NCBI GenBank assembly: GCA_021774735.1
Contig: JAJFIS010000033.1
Span: 1 to 64,000, forward strand
Direction: 5' to 3'
Source: Alphaproteobacteria bacterium
Lineage (GTDB): Bacteria; Pseudomonadota; Alphaproteobacteria; Sphingomonadales; Kordiimonadaceae
DNA length: 64,000 nt
Each line of letters opens with the position of its first letter. Position 1 is the first letter of the stretch. Positions 26,013 through 35,828 of this stretch are shown in pieces. The notes beneath the pieces were generated by a model. That model ran no database searches and was not told where the DNA came from. It was given only the letters and a program-made list of their open reading frames with translations. The translations under genes were made by a program, and so were the position numbers.

Positions 26013-26932
26013 GCTTCCTCTTTCTTTTCATTTGCGATAGCCAATTGCTTTTCGCGCCATTCGGCTTTGATCATATCAGAGGTCATGCGACTGCCATCGG
26101 GTGTCCACCCCGGAGGCGCGAGAGCATAAAGCATAACTTCCTTCAAGTTTTTGGCATGGCGCCAATCTTTGAAAATAGCGACCCACTCATGAAGCGCTAC
26201 CCGAATAGGGTTAAAGGTGCCCAGATTGCTCACCAAGCCATAGCGGCATGGGTTGCTTTTATCTTCAGGTACAAAAGTGCCAAATAATTTATCCCATACG
26301 ATAAATACGCCAGCATAATTGGCGTCTAAATACTCTGGATTGGTCGAATGGTGCACCCGGTGATGACTGGGCGTATTCATAATGGCTTCAAACCAATTTG
26401 GGCATTTATCGATCGCTTCGGTGTGGAACCAAAATTGATAAATAAGATTTAAGGCATGCATGAAAAATACAATGAAGGGATGAAAGCCCAGTAAATACAA
26501 TGGCATATAAACTACAAAGCCCATTGAAATTGGCCCGGTCCAAGTTTGGCGCAGGGCCGTGGAAAGATTATAATGCTGGGATGAATGATGGATCACATGC
26601 GAGGCCCAAAACCAACGAATGCGGTGGCCGAAACGATGGATCCAATAATAAAAAAAGTCGGTCATGATGAAGGCGACAATTAAGGTCAGCCAGCCAGAAC
26701 CAAGATCAAAAAGTCTAAAATTCTCATACAGATAGAGCGATGAACCTACAACAATCACGCCGAAAAGAGCAGGAAATATTGTGCTTCCGAGGCCCATTAT
26801 CAGCGATGTGGCGGTGTCTTTAGCATCATAAACAACACTACCATTTCGCCGACCTAAGAACATTTCTAAGATGATCAAGGCGATAAAAAAGGGCGCGGCA
26901 AAATCAAGTATATTTTGGGGTAAGTCAGGCAT
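26009..26932 (-). CDS. Sterol desaturase / fatty acid hydroxylase family membrane protein
   Basis: A 307-residue integral membrane diiron enzyme. The histidine boxes that bind iron are all present: HRFGH, HVIHHSSQH and HHRVHHS, with the intervening NLSTALRQTW signature of bacterial family members. Four or more membrane helices surround them. The start MPDLPQ at 26932 overlaps the end of the upstream membrane-protein gene by 8 bases, so the two are probably translated together. Substrate is unknown; hydroxylation or desaturation of a lipid or carotenoid-type compound is typical of the family. Confidence 0.88.
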   Translation of the reverse strand: MPDLPQNILDFAAPFFIALIILEMFLGRRNGSVVYDAKDTATSLIMGLGSTIFPALFGVIVVGSSLYLYENFRLFDLGSGWLTLIVAFIMTDFFYYWIHRFGHRIRWFWASHVIHHSSQHYNLSTALRQTWTGPISMGFVVYMPLYLLGFHPFIVFFMHALNLIYQFWFHTEAIDKCPNWFEAIMNTPSHHRVHHSTNPEYLDANYAGVFIVWDKLFGTFVPEDKSNPCRYGLVSNLGTFNPIRVALHEWVAIFKDWRHAKNLKEVMLYALAPPGWTPDGSRMTSDMIKAEWREKQLAIANEKKEEA

Positions 26933-27362
26933 TTTGTACTTCTTTGTTTTGCGCATGCAGTATTGCATCTGAGGCAAGCCCTGCGATAACCTGGCGGTCA
27001 CTTAGGCTATCTAGGGTGAAGGTAATTTGGGGCATGGTGAAATCATTTAAGGTAAGCGCTATGTTGTTGTCGTTAACCAGTGCTCCTGAGACATCAGACC
27101 TTGGTATTCGGCGAACAGTTAACCGATCCCCCATAAGATAGACTAGACCCAGATAATGGCTATCCTCCAGCAAAAACAGACAGGCCCCTGCATCATTGCT
27201 GACGATGGTCTGTGAAATTTTATCATCAGGGTTTTCGTGGGTGTAGCGACGCAGCGCATGTTCCTTAGACAGAGCTGATCTGCTTGGCCATAAATATTTC
27301 GCCATGACCACCAGCAATGCAATGCCTAATATTGAACCTGCAAGAATAAGAAGTTTTGCCAT
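26925..27362 (-). CDS. Unknown membrane-anchored protein coupled to the sterol desaturase
   Basis: A 145-residue protein with one N-terminal membrane helix (LLILAGSILGIALLVVMAKYLW) and a soluble domain of mixed strands and helices. It has no motif I recognise. The soluble part has a run of alternating hydrophobics (LGLVYLMGDRLTVRRI and IALTLNDFTMPQITFTL) suggesting a small beta barrel. The 8-base overlap with the downstream desaturase gene suggests a functional partner, but this is inference only. Confidence 0.6.
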   Translation of the reverse strand: MAKLLILAGSILGIALLVVMAKYLWPSRSALSKEHALRRYTHENPDDKISQTIVSNDAGACLFLLEDSHYLGLVYLMGDRLTVRRIPRSDVSGALVNDNNIALTLNDFTMPQITFTLDSLSDRQVIAGLASDAILHAQNKEVQNA

Positions 27363-27510
27363 ATTTTTATCGCACCTATTTTTTATGAAGCTATCATGCG
27401 TTTTTTTAACGGTACTTGCCAGTCCATAATAGTACGAATTTATGCTATGGGAAAATTGATATTAAACAAGTTATGATCACGCTTTATAAATTTCGCTATA
27501 GGAAGTAATT

Positions 27511-28521
27511 ATGCTAGGGCAGAGATATTTAAAATATATAGTCATTTCAATGATGGTGCTTATAACGAGCAATCATTCTCTTCCTCGTGGGATAGCACAA
27601 GAAATGACCAAGCAGGAAACAAAAATGATCATCATTGCCCACCGGGGAGCGAGCGGTCTGTTGCCTGAACATACGCTGGCGGCGTACCAACTGGCAGTGG
27701 AACAAGGTGCCGATTTTATTGAGCCGGATGTTGTCTTTACCAAGGACGGTATCGCAGTGGCGCGGCATGATGTCTATCTGTCCGGTTCAACCGATGTGGC
27801 GTCTCATCCAGAATTTGCTGATCGTAAACGAGAGTTCCTAGGTAAGACCGATTGGTTTATCTTTGATTTTACGCTGGCGGAAGTTAAAAGCTTGCGCGCT
27901 GTGCAGCCAAGGGAAGGACGCAGTAAAGACCATGACGGCCTGCACACAGTGTTAACTTTGGATGAAATTATTGCGCTTGTTGCTGAATTTGCAGCCGTTG
28001 GCCGCATAGTTGGCATTTACCCAGAACTTAAACACCCGACGGCTTTCGCCCAAGCAGGTATAAACCCAGCGGGGGTGTTGTTGAAGGCAGTTGATGGTTT
28101 GCTGCAAAAATACCCTAATATTCCCGTTTATATCCAGTGTTTCGATCATGCCTATTTAGCCGCCATGAAAAAACAAACAAATTATCCGCTGATCGCCTTA
28201 ATCGATAGTGCGCGAGATGATGGTGGCAAGGCGCTGTATAGCCCTGCTGTGCCGCTGGATAATGTTAAACAGTTCGCGGGAGTTGGTATCAACAAGCTGT
28301 TGTTGGCCACTGCGCAAGGGAGTCCGTCGAATATTGTGGCACGGGCACATGCTTTGGGGTTAAAGGTGCATGTTTGGACTGTTCGTGATGACGCGCTGCC
28401 ACCAATGTTTGCAACCGTTGAGGCGGAGTTGGCAGCGATTTCTTCGATGGGTGTTGACGGAGTTTTTACTGACTTTACTCAGTCGGCGGTGGCATTGCTG
28501 CATCCAGAAAAACTCAAATAA
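27511..28521 (+). CDS. Periplasmic glycerophosphodiester phosphodiesterase
   Basis: Hydrolyses glycerophosphodiesters from membrane lipids to glycerol-3-phosphate and alcohol. The 336-residue protein starts with a signal peptide (about 30 residues, ending near GIAQ). The TIM-barrel catalytic motifs are IAHRGASGLLPEHTLAAY (both catalytic histidine region and Glu), FIEPDVVFTKDG (metal ligands), ARHDVYL, and YPELKHP. These fit the GlpQ branch of secreted enzymes. The ATG at 27511 has AGGAAG seven bases upstream. A stem-loop terminator follows the stop codon. Confidence 0.93.
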   Translation: MLGQRYLKYIVISMMVLITSNHSLPRGIAQEMTKQETKMIIIAHRGASGLLPEHTLAAYQLAVEQGADFIEPDVVFTKDGIAVARHDVYLSGSTDVASHPEFADRKREFLGKTDWFIFDFTLAEVKSLRAVQPREGRSKDHDGLHTVLTLDEIIALVAEFAAVGRIVGIYPELKHPTAFAQAGINPAGVLLKAVDGLLQKYPNIPVYIQCFDHAYLAAMKKQTNYPLIALIDSARDDGGKALYSPAVPLDNVKQFAGVGINKLLLATAQGSPSNIVARAHALGLKVHVWTVRDDALPPMFATVEAELAAISSMGVDGVFTDFTQSAVALLHPEKLK

Positions 28522-28545
28522 AAGGGACCGCCAAAGCAGTCCCTT
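28522..28545. terminator. Bidirectional hairpin terminator between convergent genes
   Basis: AAGGGAC/GTCCCTT, a 7-bp perfect stem with 10-base loop, immediately after the GDPD stop codon. On the minus strand it continues into TTTTATTTG, so it also suits the DUF4389 gene. Confidence 0.65.
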
Positions 28546-28566
28546 ATCAACTTAAACCATATACCG

Positions 28567-29136
28567 TCAATTTAACGGGAAGGGCTTATCTTCGGTCTTG
28601 TAGGACAAGAAATTCAAAGTATCGACCAACCATTTAGCAGTCCAGCTAATCCAGCCAGTAATTTCGCTGCTAGGCTTGCTGGTTAACGCTGCAAGGATGA
28701 ATTGGATAAGCACTAATAATAGTACAACTTGAATGGCAAATGAGGCAATGAGACTGAAGACAATCATAAAAAGCCCGCGTACAACAATTTCGCCCCAGTT
28801 ACGGTTTTTCAACTCATCAATAAAGTCATTACTTTCTTGATTTGAAGCTTCTGATATTTTAGGGCTTTCTGTATGGGCACTCATGGTTTTTTCCTCTGGT
28901 TTTGCTGTCGCCTTTTTTGTGGATTCGGACTTTTGCGTCGGTTTTTTTGGTTTAGCTGCTGTCTTTTGGTTGGGCTTTTTCGTCGTAGCTTTCGCAGCTG
29001 CTTTTTTCATAGCAGGCTTTTTCACCGCAGCTTTTTTTGCACTAGGTGAAGATTTTTTTACAGTTTTAGCTTTGGTAGAAGCGTTAGGCTTCTTGGTTAC
29101 TTTTTCACTGTCAGTGGCACTTTTAGGGTTGGCCAT
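28567..29136 (-). CDS. DUF4389 membrane protein with histone H1-like basic N-terminus
   Basis: A 189-residue protein of two unlike halves. Residues 1-80 are a Lys/Ala/Thr/Pro-rich, disordered, strongly basic tail with repeated KKAA/KKP units, like the tails of histone H1-like bacterial proteins. Residues about 105-189 match DUF4389: a short amphipathic lead (NWGEIVVRGLFMIVF), two membrane helices with a conserved Q-F (VLIQFILAAL), and the terminal SYKTEDKPFPLN. The basic half could bind DNA or acidic polymers next to the inner membrane; this is inference. The gene stands alone on the minus strand. Confidence 0.75.
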   Translation of the reverse strand: MANPKSATDSEKVTKKPNASTKAKTVKKSSPSAKKAAVKKPAMKKAAAKATTKKPNQKTAAKPKKPTQKSESTKKATAKPEEKTMSAHTESPKISEASNQESNDFIDELKNRNWGEIVVRGLFMIVFSLIASFAIQVVLLLVLIQFILAALTSKPSSEITGWISWTAKWLVDTLNFLSYKTEDKPFPLN

Positions 29137-29267
29137 TATTTTCCTCGCTCATATATTATTATATTGTTCGTTGTTACAGAGAATATGTAAGATCATTTTT
29201 CATTTTTTCAAGCTATAGCATCCATACAAGCAGATAGGCCTATATAAATACCATAAATGGGGCAGCC

Positions 29268-31040
29268 TTACTGTGAATACAGTTTCCAGTGGTCTAATTT
29301 ATGATTAACTAGTGGAGTGGCTTCATCCGCTGGCATTGGGCGGGCGAGGTAATACCCCTGACCAAAATCAAAATCAAGATCGCGTAACATGTCTACATGG
29401 GCTAAATCTTCTAGCCCTTCACCGACAGTTTCCAGCCCAAGCGAGGTTGCAAGCATTGAAATCATTCGCAAGATTTCATATTGAGGGTTATCTACTTCCA
29501 TCTGCGCGATAAAGCTACGGTCTATTTTGATAACATCTAGTGGGAATTGAACTAGATAATTTAGAGAGCTAAAGCCAGTACCAAAGTCATCAAGGGCCAC
29601 GGTGACACCAAGCTCACGAACCTTATGTAGCTCATCACTAATTTGAGTGGGGTTCGCCATGATCGAGCTTTCAGTTAATTCTATTCTGAGGTGTTTGCCA
29701 TCAATCCCCGTTTCCTTGAGCGTTTCTTCAACCATATCAGCGACGTTGTCGCGGGCAAATTGAATGCCTGAAACATTCACATTAATTTTAATATTATCAG
29801 GGTTATTAGCAACCTTTAGCCAAGCAGCAATTTGCTCACAGGCTGTTCGCATGGCCCAGCGACCAAGGGCAACAATAATACCAGTTTCTTCGGCAAGCGG
29901 AATAAATTCAGCGGGTGAAACAAAGCCTTTTTCACTATGGGTCCAGCGCGCTAAAGCTTCAAAGCCACTAAGTTCCATCGTTTTCAAATCAATAATGGGC
30001 TGATAGTGCAATTCCATTTCATCATTTTCGATCGCTCGGCGAAGCTCGGTTTCAAGATGGAACTGATTGCGGTCGCTCATATTGCCTTGGTGGAGATAAA
30101 CTTCTGTTCTTGCCTTGCCACTCATTTTCGCTTTATGCATCGCATAATCAGCATCACGAATTAAATCTTCAGGATGGGCACTACTGCTTAAACTGGTGGC
30201 AATACCAATTGAAACACTGACATAAACCTTATTATCTTCCAGATCATACGGCAGCAAGAAAGCATTATGAATTCGGTCAGCCACCATTTCCACTTCGCCA
30301 ATATCAAGGCATGAAGTTACAAGAACAGCAAATTCATCTCCGGATAAACGCGCAAGCGTGTCAACAGAGCGAATACAACGACGCAAGGTGGAGGCAATGG
30401 AGACGAGAAAGCGGTCTCCCGCGCTGTGACCAAAACTTTCATTCACATTTTGGAAGCGGTCTATATTTATGATTATGACGGCGCATCCTGCTTCTGAAGA
30501 TTTATTTTGAGAGTTGTTGGAAACGGCCTCTTCTAATTTAGTGCGGAATAGAACTCGGTTTGGCAAGCCGGTCAACGCGTCATGGAAGGCATGGTGGAGC
30601 AGATTTTGCTCAGCAATTTTCTCTGCAGTGTTGTCTGTGATAATGCACACACACTGGTTTTTTTTTGCATCTTCACTGCGTAGGGCGATCAGTTGACAAT
30701 TAAGAAAACGTTCAAGGCCGCCAGAATGGATATTCCATGAGACAAATGTTTGTTCACCCGTATTGAGCTGTTGATGTATTTTATCTTGAAGCTGGCTAAT
30801 ATCGACACTGTTACTTAGTGCAGAAAGCTGGGAGGGCATGGATATTTCTTCGGAAAGTAAAAAAAGCTCATAAACGCGGCTGTTAATATATTCGATGATT
30901 GGATTTTGATCTTCACTTAACGCAAAGACAATGACCCCGAAGGGTAAAGTGTCAACGATATCTGCCATGTCGACATTTTTATCGTTCGGATCATGACCCG
31001 CAACCATGGCTAGGGCAGCGCTGGTATCAAAGTTTGACAA
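29268..31040 (-). CDS. PAS-GGDEF-EAL cyclic-di-GMP protein
   Basis: A 590-residue cytoplasmic signalling protein. An N-terminal PAS-like sensor (about 25-140) is followed by a GGDEF domain (about 150-310) and an EAL domain (about 325-580). The cyclase signature is SGDEF (LARLSGDEFAVLV), one of the tolerated variants, with an intact inhibitory I-site RSVD five residues before it. The phosphodiesterase motifs are complete: FEALARW, the metal-binding ELTES, ALDDFGTGFSSLNYL, KIDRSFI and VGEGLE. The EAL domain is therefore probably active, and the GGDEF domain may be a weak cyclase or GTP sensor. No membrane segments. Likely regulates motility or attachment. Confidence 0.92.
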   Translation of the reverse strand: MSNFDTSAALAMVAGHDPNDKNVDMADIVDTLPFGVIVFALSEDQNPIIEYINSRVYELFLLSEEISMPSQLSALSNSVDISQLQDKIHQQLNTGEQTFVSWNIHSGGLERFLNCQLIALRSEDAKKNQCVCIITDNTAEKIAEQNLLHHAFHDALTGLPNRVLFRTKLEEAVSNNSQNKSSEAGCAVIIINIDRFQNVNESFGHSAGDRFLVSIASTLRRCIRSVDTLARLSGDEFAVLVTSCLDIGEVEMVADRIHNAFLLPYDLEDNKVYVSVSIGIATSLSSSAHPEDLIRDADYAMHKAKMSGKARTEVYLHQGNMSDRNQFHLETELRRAIENDEMELHYQPIIDLKTMELSGFEALARWTHSEKGFVSPAEFIPLAEETGIIVALGRWAMRTACEQIAAWLKVANNPDNIKINVNVSGIQFARDNVADMVEETLKETGIDGKHLRIELTESSIMANPTQISDELHKVRELGVTVALDDFGTGFSSLNYLVQFPLDVIKIDRSFIAQMEVDNPQYEILRMISMLATSLGLETVGEGLEDLAHVDMLRDLDFDFGQGYYLARPMPADEATPLVNHKLDHWKLYSQ

Positions 31041-31175
31041 TATATCCCACCATTTGTTGTTCTTACGCTTTGTGGCTCAAGCAGTATTTTATACATTTCC
31101 GAGCGTAAATATTGCCTGTCGAGAGTAAATAATAAGTAAACAAGTCGTAAAAAATAATAAAATTACTCGTTTGTC

Positions 31176-31208
31176 AAAAAAAGGGGGAAGGAGGCTAGCT
31201 CCCTCCCC
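31176..31208 (-). terminator. Intrinsic terminator of nrdJ
   Basis: On the minus strand, GGGGAGGGAG pairs with the CCTCC-TTCCCC block across a short loop and is followed by TTTTTTT. A second hairpin (CACCATC...GATGGTG, about 31215-31245) lies between it and the nrdJ stop codon. Confidence 0.75.
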
Positions 31209-31253
31209 AGATAACACCATCCGCCGGGACGGGATTGGCAGATGGTGAATTTC

Positions 31254-34200
31254 TTAACTACAGCCACTTGTGCTGCCGCAGGTATTACATTTCATACAGG
31301 TTCCATTACGCACTAAAGTAAAGTTACCGCATTCGCCGCAGGCATCGCCTTCATAACCCTTCATGCGGGCCGCAACCCGGGCATTCGCTGTTGCATCAGT
31401 GGAGCCGTTTGTCATGGCAGACCCCATTGAAAATGTTTCGCTAGAAGCCGTTACTGCGACGGTTGCTACACTTTCATGTTGGATGTCGCCAGTGATGTTG
31501 CCGTCGGTGCCGGTTTTCAGTACGACCAAATTACTGCCGCGTACATAACCAGTGGATGCCAGCTTTTGAACTCGCTCAAGCGCTTGTTCCACCTCAACAT
31601 TTCTCTCTGGAAGACTATCTTGTTTGTCACCACGGCCCGTAGTGTCATGCATTAGGTCTGCTGGCGTTGCGTGGGCTAAGTCATCGCGCCCAAGATAGCT
31701 AATTGCTAACTCGCGGAAAATATAGTCAAGAAGCGACGTCGCCATTTTGATGGTTTCATTACCTTCCACTCGACCAAAAGGCTCAAAGCGCGTGAAGGTA
31801 AAGGCGTCAACAAATTCTTCCAAAGGCACACCATATTGAAGGCCGATGGAGACGGCAATTGCAAAATTATTCATCAAGCTGCGGAAGGCAGTGCCTTCCT
31901 TGTGCATATCAATGAAAATCTCTCCAATACTGCCGTCATCATATTCACCGGTTCGCAGATAAACCTTATGGCCGCCAACCATAGCTTTCTGGGTATAGCC
32001 TTTGCGCCGCTCTGGCATTTTATTGCGGGCTGCGGTGCCGGAGCGCTCCACTTCCACGATGCGCTCAATAATACGCTCCGCTACCACAGTTGCTTTTTCA
32101 GCGATTGGCGCTTCATCCAAGTCTGCCTCATCAAGCAGTGAAGCATTCAGCGGCTGGCTGAGTTTTGAGCCATCTCTATATAGTGCATTAGCCTTCAATG
32201 CCAGTGACCAACTTAATTCGTAGGCTTTGGTACATTCGCTGACTTCTGCGTCATTGGGCATGTTAATGGTTTTTGAAATTGCACCAGAGATAAAAGGCTG
32301 TGCCGCTGCCATCATATGTATGTGGCTTTTCCAGCTCAACGAGCGGGTGCCATTTTTGCCGCAAGTGTTGGCGCAGTCGAAAACATTATAATGCTCTTCT
32401 GCCAAATGTGGTGCACCTTCCAGCGTCATGGCACCGCAGCAATGTAGGTTGGCCGCCGCGATATCATTTTTGCTGAAACCAATGGCAGCTAGCAGATTAA
32501 AGTTATAGTCGTTTAGCTTTTCGGCGTCTAAGCCCAGTGTTTTCGTGCAAAATTCAACGCCCAATGTCCATTGATTAAAGACGAAGCTAATGTCAAAGGC
32601 GGCTTCTAGCTGACTTTCAATGGCGTCTATTTGACTATCGTCAAAACCTTTTTCGCGCAGCAGATCGTGGTTAACACCAGGAGCATCTTTTAGGGTGGCA
32701 TTACCCGCAGCATAAGCTTCAATTTCGTTGCGTTCACTTTCGCTATAGCCCAAAACCTCCAAAGCTTGCGGTACAATACGGTTGATGATTTTGAAATAAC
32801 CGCCGCCTGCAAGTTTTTTGAACTTAACCAGAGCAAAGTCAGGTTCAATGCCCGTGGTGTCGCAGTCCATCACCAAGCCAATAGTCCCAGTTGGCGCTAT
32901 AACCGAGGATTGAGCATTGCGGAAACCATTTGCTTCACCTAATTCTAATGCTCGGTCCCACGCTTTGGTCGCAGCGGTAACAATAGCTGTGTCATGGCAG
33001 TTTTTATGGTCAAGGGGTACCGGATTGGTGTGCAGTTGCTCATAACCTTTGTCATGGCCGTAAGCCGCCCTGCGGTGGTTGCGCATCACCCGCATCATAT
33101 GCTTTGCATTTTTCTCATATTTAGGGAAAGCTCCAAGTTCGCCAGCCATTTCGGCGCTAGTGGCATAGCTTTCACCGGTCATGAGGGCGGTAATGGCAGC
33201 ACATAGTGCCCGGCCTTCGTCGGAATCATAGGACATGCCAAAGCTCATCAGTAGGCCACCGATATTGGCAAAGCCCAATCCCAATGTTCTAAATTCATAG
33301 GACAAACGCGCAATTTCTTTGCTTGGGAACTGGGCCATCAACACGGAAATTTCGAGAACCATGGTCCACAGACGCACCGCATGGGTGAAGCTGTCGATAT
33401 TGAAGCTTCCATCTTCCTTGCGGAAGGTCATCAGGTTCAGGGATGCCAAGTTACACGCAGTGTCATCAAGAAACATATATTCGCTGCATGGGTTGGAGGC
33501 GCGAATATCGCCAGACGCGGGGCAGGTGTGCCAATCATTAATGGTAGTGTGAAACTGAATGCCCGGATCAGCGCAAGCCCATGCAGCATGACCAACATCA
33601 GCCCATAGCTCATCAGCTTTCAGTGTGCGGGTAATGGCACCGTCTTTTCGTTGGATCAAGTCCCAATCGGCACCAGTTTTTACAGCCGCCATGAATTCGT
33701 CAGTCACGCGGATAGTATTATTGGAATTTTGGCCTGCAACGGTTAAGTAAGCGTCTGAATCCCAGTCAGTATTATAGGTTTTAAAGTCAATCGATGCATA
33801 GCCTTGGCGAGCAAATTGAATTACGCGCTGGATATAATTTTCGGGGATCATCACTTTGCGAGCAGCGATCACTTCTTTTTTCAGCTCTTTGTTTTCGCGT
33901 GGATCATAGGCGCTATCACCCAGTTCATCGATCTTCTGATGCACTGCACGCATGACACGGTTCAGGTGAATTTCATTTAATTTAGAGCCTGAGACAAGAG
34001 CTGCAACTTTTTGTTCTTCAATAACTTTCCAGTTTATAAATTCTTCGACGTCTGGATGGTCGATATCGACAATAACCATTTTTGCTGCTCGTCGAGTGGT
34101 ACCCCCAGACTTGATAGCACCAGCAGCACGGTCACCAATACGCAAGAAGCTCATTAAGCCTGATGATGCGCCGCCACCAGATAATGGCTCACCGCTACCA

Positions 34201-34916
34201 CGGATATCAGAGAAGTTGGAACCAGTTCCTGAGCCATATTTAAACAGCCGTGCTTCACGGGTCCAAAGGTCCATAATGCCGCCTTCATTGACCAGATCAT
34301 CTGATACACCTTGGATGAAGCAAGCATGGGGCTGCGGGTGCTCATAGGATGATTTTGATTTAACCAACTTGCCGGTCTCGAAATCAACATAGTGGTGGCC
34401 TTGGGCAGGACCATCGATGCCATAAGCCCAATGCAGGCCGGTATTGAACCACTGAGGAGAATTGGGTGCTGCCATTTGGGACGCTAGCATAAAGCGCATT
34501 TCATCAAAGAAAGTCTGTGCGTCGGCTTCGCTGTCGAAATAACCACCTTTCCAGCCCCAATAGGTCCAAGTGCCAGCGAGACGGTCAAAAACCTGCTTTG
34601 CACTGGTTTCGCTGCCATAGCGTTTGTCTTCTGCCATATTTTCCAGTGCGTCTAAATCAGCCTCTTTACGCCATAACCATGAAGGAATATCAGCCTCTTC
34701 AACAGGTTTAAGCGCCATCGGCACACCAGCTTTACGGAAATATTTTTGTGCGATAATGTCGGTCGCCACTTGGCTCCAACTGTCCGGCACCTCAACGCTT
34801 TCCATATGGAAGACACAAGACCCATCGGGATTGCGAATCTCACTGGCGAGAGCATGAAAATTAATAGCATCATATGGACATTGGCCTGAAGCGGTAAGAT
34901 GGCGTTGTATTTGCAT
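31254..34916 (-). CDS. nrdJ: Vitamin B12-dependent ribonucleoside-diphosphate reductase (class II)
   Basis: Makes deoxyribonucleotides with adenosylcobalamin as radical source, with or without oxygen. The 1220-residue length is normal for long NrdJ enzymes. Visible features are the substrate-site [21 protein letters not shown], the [24 protein letters not shown] loop, and C-terminal domain segments with LNASL. A C-terminal zinc ribbon, [19 protein letters not shown] followed by TCGSTSGCS, supplies the redox-active cysteines. The gene is monocistronic, ending at a strong terminator. The upstream region has an AT-rich palindrome resembling NrdR boxes and no visible cobalamin riboswitch. The cell must make or import B12. 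Confidence 0.96.
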   Translation of the reverse strand: MQIQRHLTASGQCPYDAINFHALASEIRNPDGSCVFHMESVEVPDSWSQVATDIIAQKYFRKAGVPMALKPVEEADIPSWLWRKEADLDALENMAEDKRYGSETSAKQVFDRLAGTWTYWGWKGGYFDSEADAQTFFDEMRFMLASQMAAPNSPQWFNTGLHWAYGIDGPAQGHHYVDFETGKLVKSKSSYEHPQPHACFIQGVSDDLVNEGGIMDLWTREARLFKYGSGTGSNFSDIRGSGEPLSGGGASSGLMSFLRIGDRAAGAIKSGGTTRRAAKMVIVDIDHPDVEEFINWKVIEEQKVAALVSGSKLNEIHLNRVMRAVHQKIDELGDSAYDPRENKELKKEVIAARKVMIPENYIQRVIQFARQGYASIDFKTYNTDWDSDAYLTVAGQNSNNTIRVTDEFMAAVKTGADWDLIQRKDGAITRTLKADELWADVGHAAWACADPGIQFHTTINDWHTCPASGDIRASNPCSEYMFLDDTACNLASLNLMTFRKEDGSFNIDSFTHAVRLWTMVLEISVLMAQFPSKEIARLSYEFRTLGLGFANIGGLLMSFGMSYDSDEGRALCAAITALMTGESYATSAEMAGELGAFPKYEKNAKHMMRVMRNHRRAAYGHDKGYEQLHTNPVPLDHKNCHDTAIVTAATKAWDRALELGEANGFRNAQSSVIAPTGTIGLVMDCDTTGIEPDFALVKFKKLAGGGYFKIINRIVPQALEVLGYSESERNEIEAYAAGNATLKDAPGVNHDLLREKGFDDSQIDAIESQLEAAFDISFVFNQWTLGVEFCTKTLGLDAEKLNDYNFNLLAAIGFSKNDIAAANLHCCGAMTLEGAPHLAEEHYNVFDCANTCGKNGTRSLSWKSHIHMMAAAQPFISGAISKTINMPNDAEVSECTKAYELSWSLALKANALYRDGSKLSQPLNASLLDEADLDEAPIAEKATVVAERIIERIVEVERSGTAARNKMPERRKGYTQKAMVGGHKVYLRTGEYDDGSIGEIFIDMHKEGTAFRSLMNNFAIAVSIGLQYGVPLEEFVDAFTFTRFEPFGRVEGNETIKMATSLLDYIFRELAISYLGRDDLAHATPADLMHDTTGRGDKQDSLPERNVEVEQALERVQKLASTGYVRGSNLVVLKTGTDGNITGDIQHESVATVAVTASSETFSMGSAMTNGSTDATANARVAARMKGYEGDACGECGNFTLVRNGTCMKCNTCGSTSGCS

Positions 34917-35401
34917 TCCTGAATTCCCTGGACTTAAACTTTACACAAATGGACCGTGGTTAAGAACCAAAGGAATTGCAAACAGGCGTTCTGCGCTTTT
35001 ACTACGCTTTATTTTATGCCAACATTTTCCGTACAAAATATATGTGGCACCATGGTGCCTATGCATTTTGCAATGGTATCTCCCTAGAACCCCAGACCCC
35101 ATATATTGCTATATATAGGGGTGACGACCCAAATACACCCAAAGTGTAGTAAGCAAATGATCATTCAGCAAGTCGTTTTTGAAATTATTATGAGACTAGG
35201 CGCGAGACATTTGTCTTGAAAGCCAGACAACTTTTAGCAAGCCCAATGGATCAGGCGAGTCGCAACTAAACCAACTTTTTAATCCGATAAAATTGATGTG
35301 AAAAAATAATTTGCCCTTGCTTTTGGCTTGCCCGTTTGCTGCGCTGCACTTATAGTCGCAAGCATAGTTTTTTGAATTCGAATCTAAGTAGGCTTCTCAA
35401 T
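34917..35401. other. 485-base divergent intergenic region between nrdJ and NDUFA12 gene
   Basis: No credible ORF. It holds a perfect 14-bp palindrome GGCACCATGGTGCC (35046-35059) and, at 35096-35122, a long AT-rich palindrome bounded by ACCCC and GGGGT. It also has an ATATAT block in AAAATATATGTGG (about 35036-35047). Both nrdJ and the NDUFA12 operon should be promoted from here. No B12-box (GCCACTG-type) is seen. Confidence 0.6.
35096..35122. promoter_or_regulatory. Candidate NrdR box pair upstream of nrdJ
   Basis: Two abutting decamers, CCATATATTG (35099-35108) and CTATATATAG (35109-35118), match the NrdR-box core CWATATATWG at 9/10 and 10/10. They are framed by ACCCC and GGGGT so the whole is palindromic. 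NrdR is the known repressor of ribonucleotide reductase genes. The abutting spacing differs from the usual separation of about three helical turns, so the call is tentative. Confidence 0.4.
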
Positions 35402-35797
35402 ATGGCTAATCCAATAATGCAGTTTTTTTCTTCCCCCTTATTTACATGGTGGAACAGTGCAACTTTCGGAACTCGGTTCTTTACCGCAACCAAAGGCATT
35501 AAAGTCGGTGAAGACGAGGAGGGTAATATCTATTACCGAGAAAAGAAGGGCCAACGCCGCTGGGTAATATACAATAGTAAAAAAGGCGAGATTGAAGCTT
35601 CCCGCGTATCGGCAGATTGGCATGGGTGGCTACATTACACTATCGATACACCGCCTAGTGAACTGCCGCTTCCACGCAAAAACTGGGAGCGCGACCATGA
35701 GAAAAACCATACGGGTTCAGATGCTGCTTATTTGCCTGCAGGCATGACAGGCAAACGTGCTCCATCATCGGGCGATTATGAAGCCTGGCGCCCCTAA
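35402..35797 (+). CDS. NADH:ubiquinone oxidoreductase NDUFA12-family subunit
   Basis: A 131-residue homologue of the 17.2-kDa accessory subunit of mitochondrial complex I, found in alphaproteobacteria. It has the signature FGTRFFTATKGIKVGEDEEG, YYREKKGQRRWVIYN and the DWHGWLHYTIDTPPSE block, followed by the C-terminal WERDHEKNHTGSDAAYLPAG. Start chosen at 35402 (MANP), where homology begins; an in-frame extension to 35336 is unlikely. First gene of a set with mlaD and the DUF2155 gene. A peripheral subunit of the membrane-bound complex on the cytoplasmic side. Confidence 0.93.
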   Translation: MANPIMQFFSSPLFTWWNSATFGTRFFTATKGIKVGEDEEGNIYYREKKGQRRWVIYNSKKGEIEASRVSADWHGWLHYTIDTPPSELPLPRKNWERDHEKNHTGSDAAYLPAGMTGKRAPSSGDYEAWRP

Positions 35798-35828
35798 ATT
35801 GCCTTAATCTAAGCATAGAGCATAACTT

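Noticed and set aside
34917-35401. Cobalamin riboswitch upstream of nrdJ
   Set aside because: No B12-box-like sequence or long structured leader was seen; the region is AT-rich with palindromes only.
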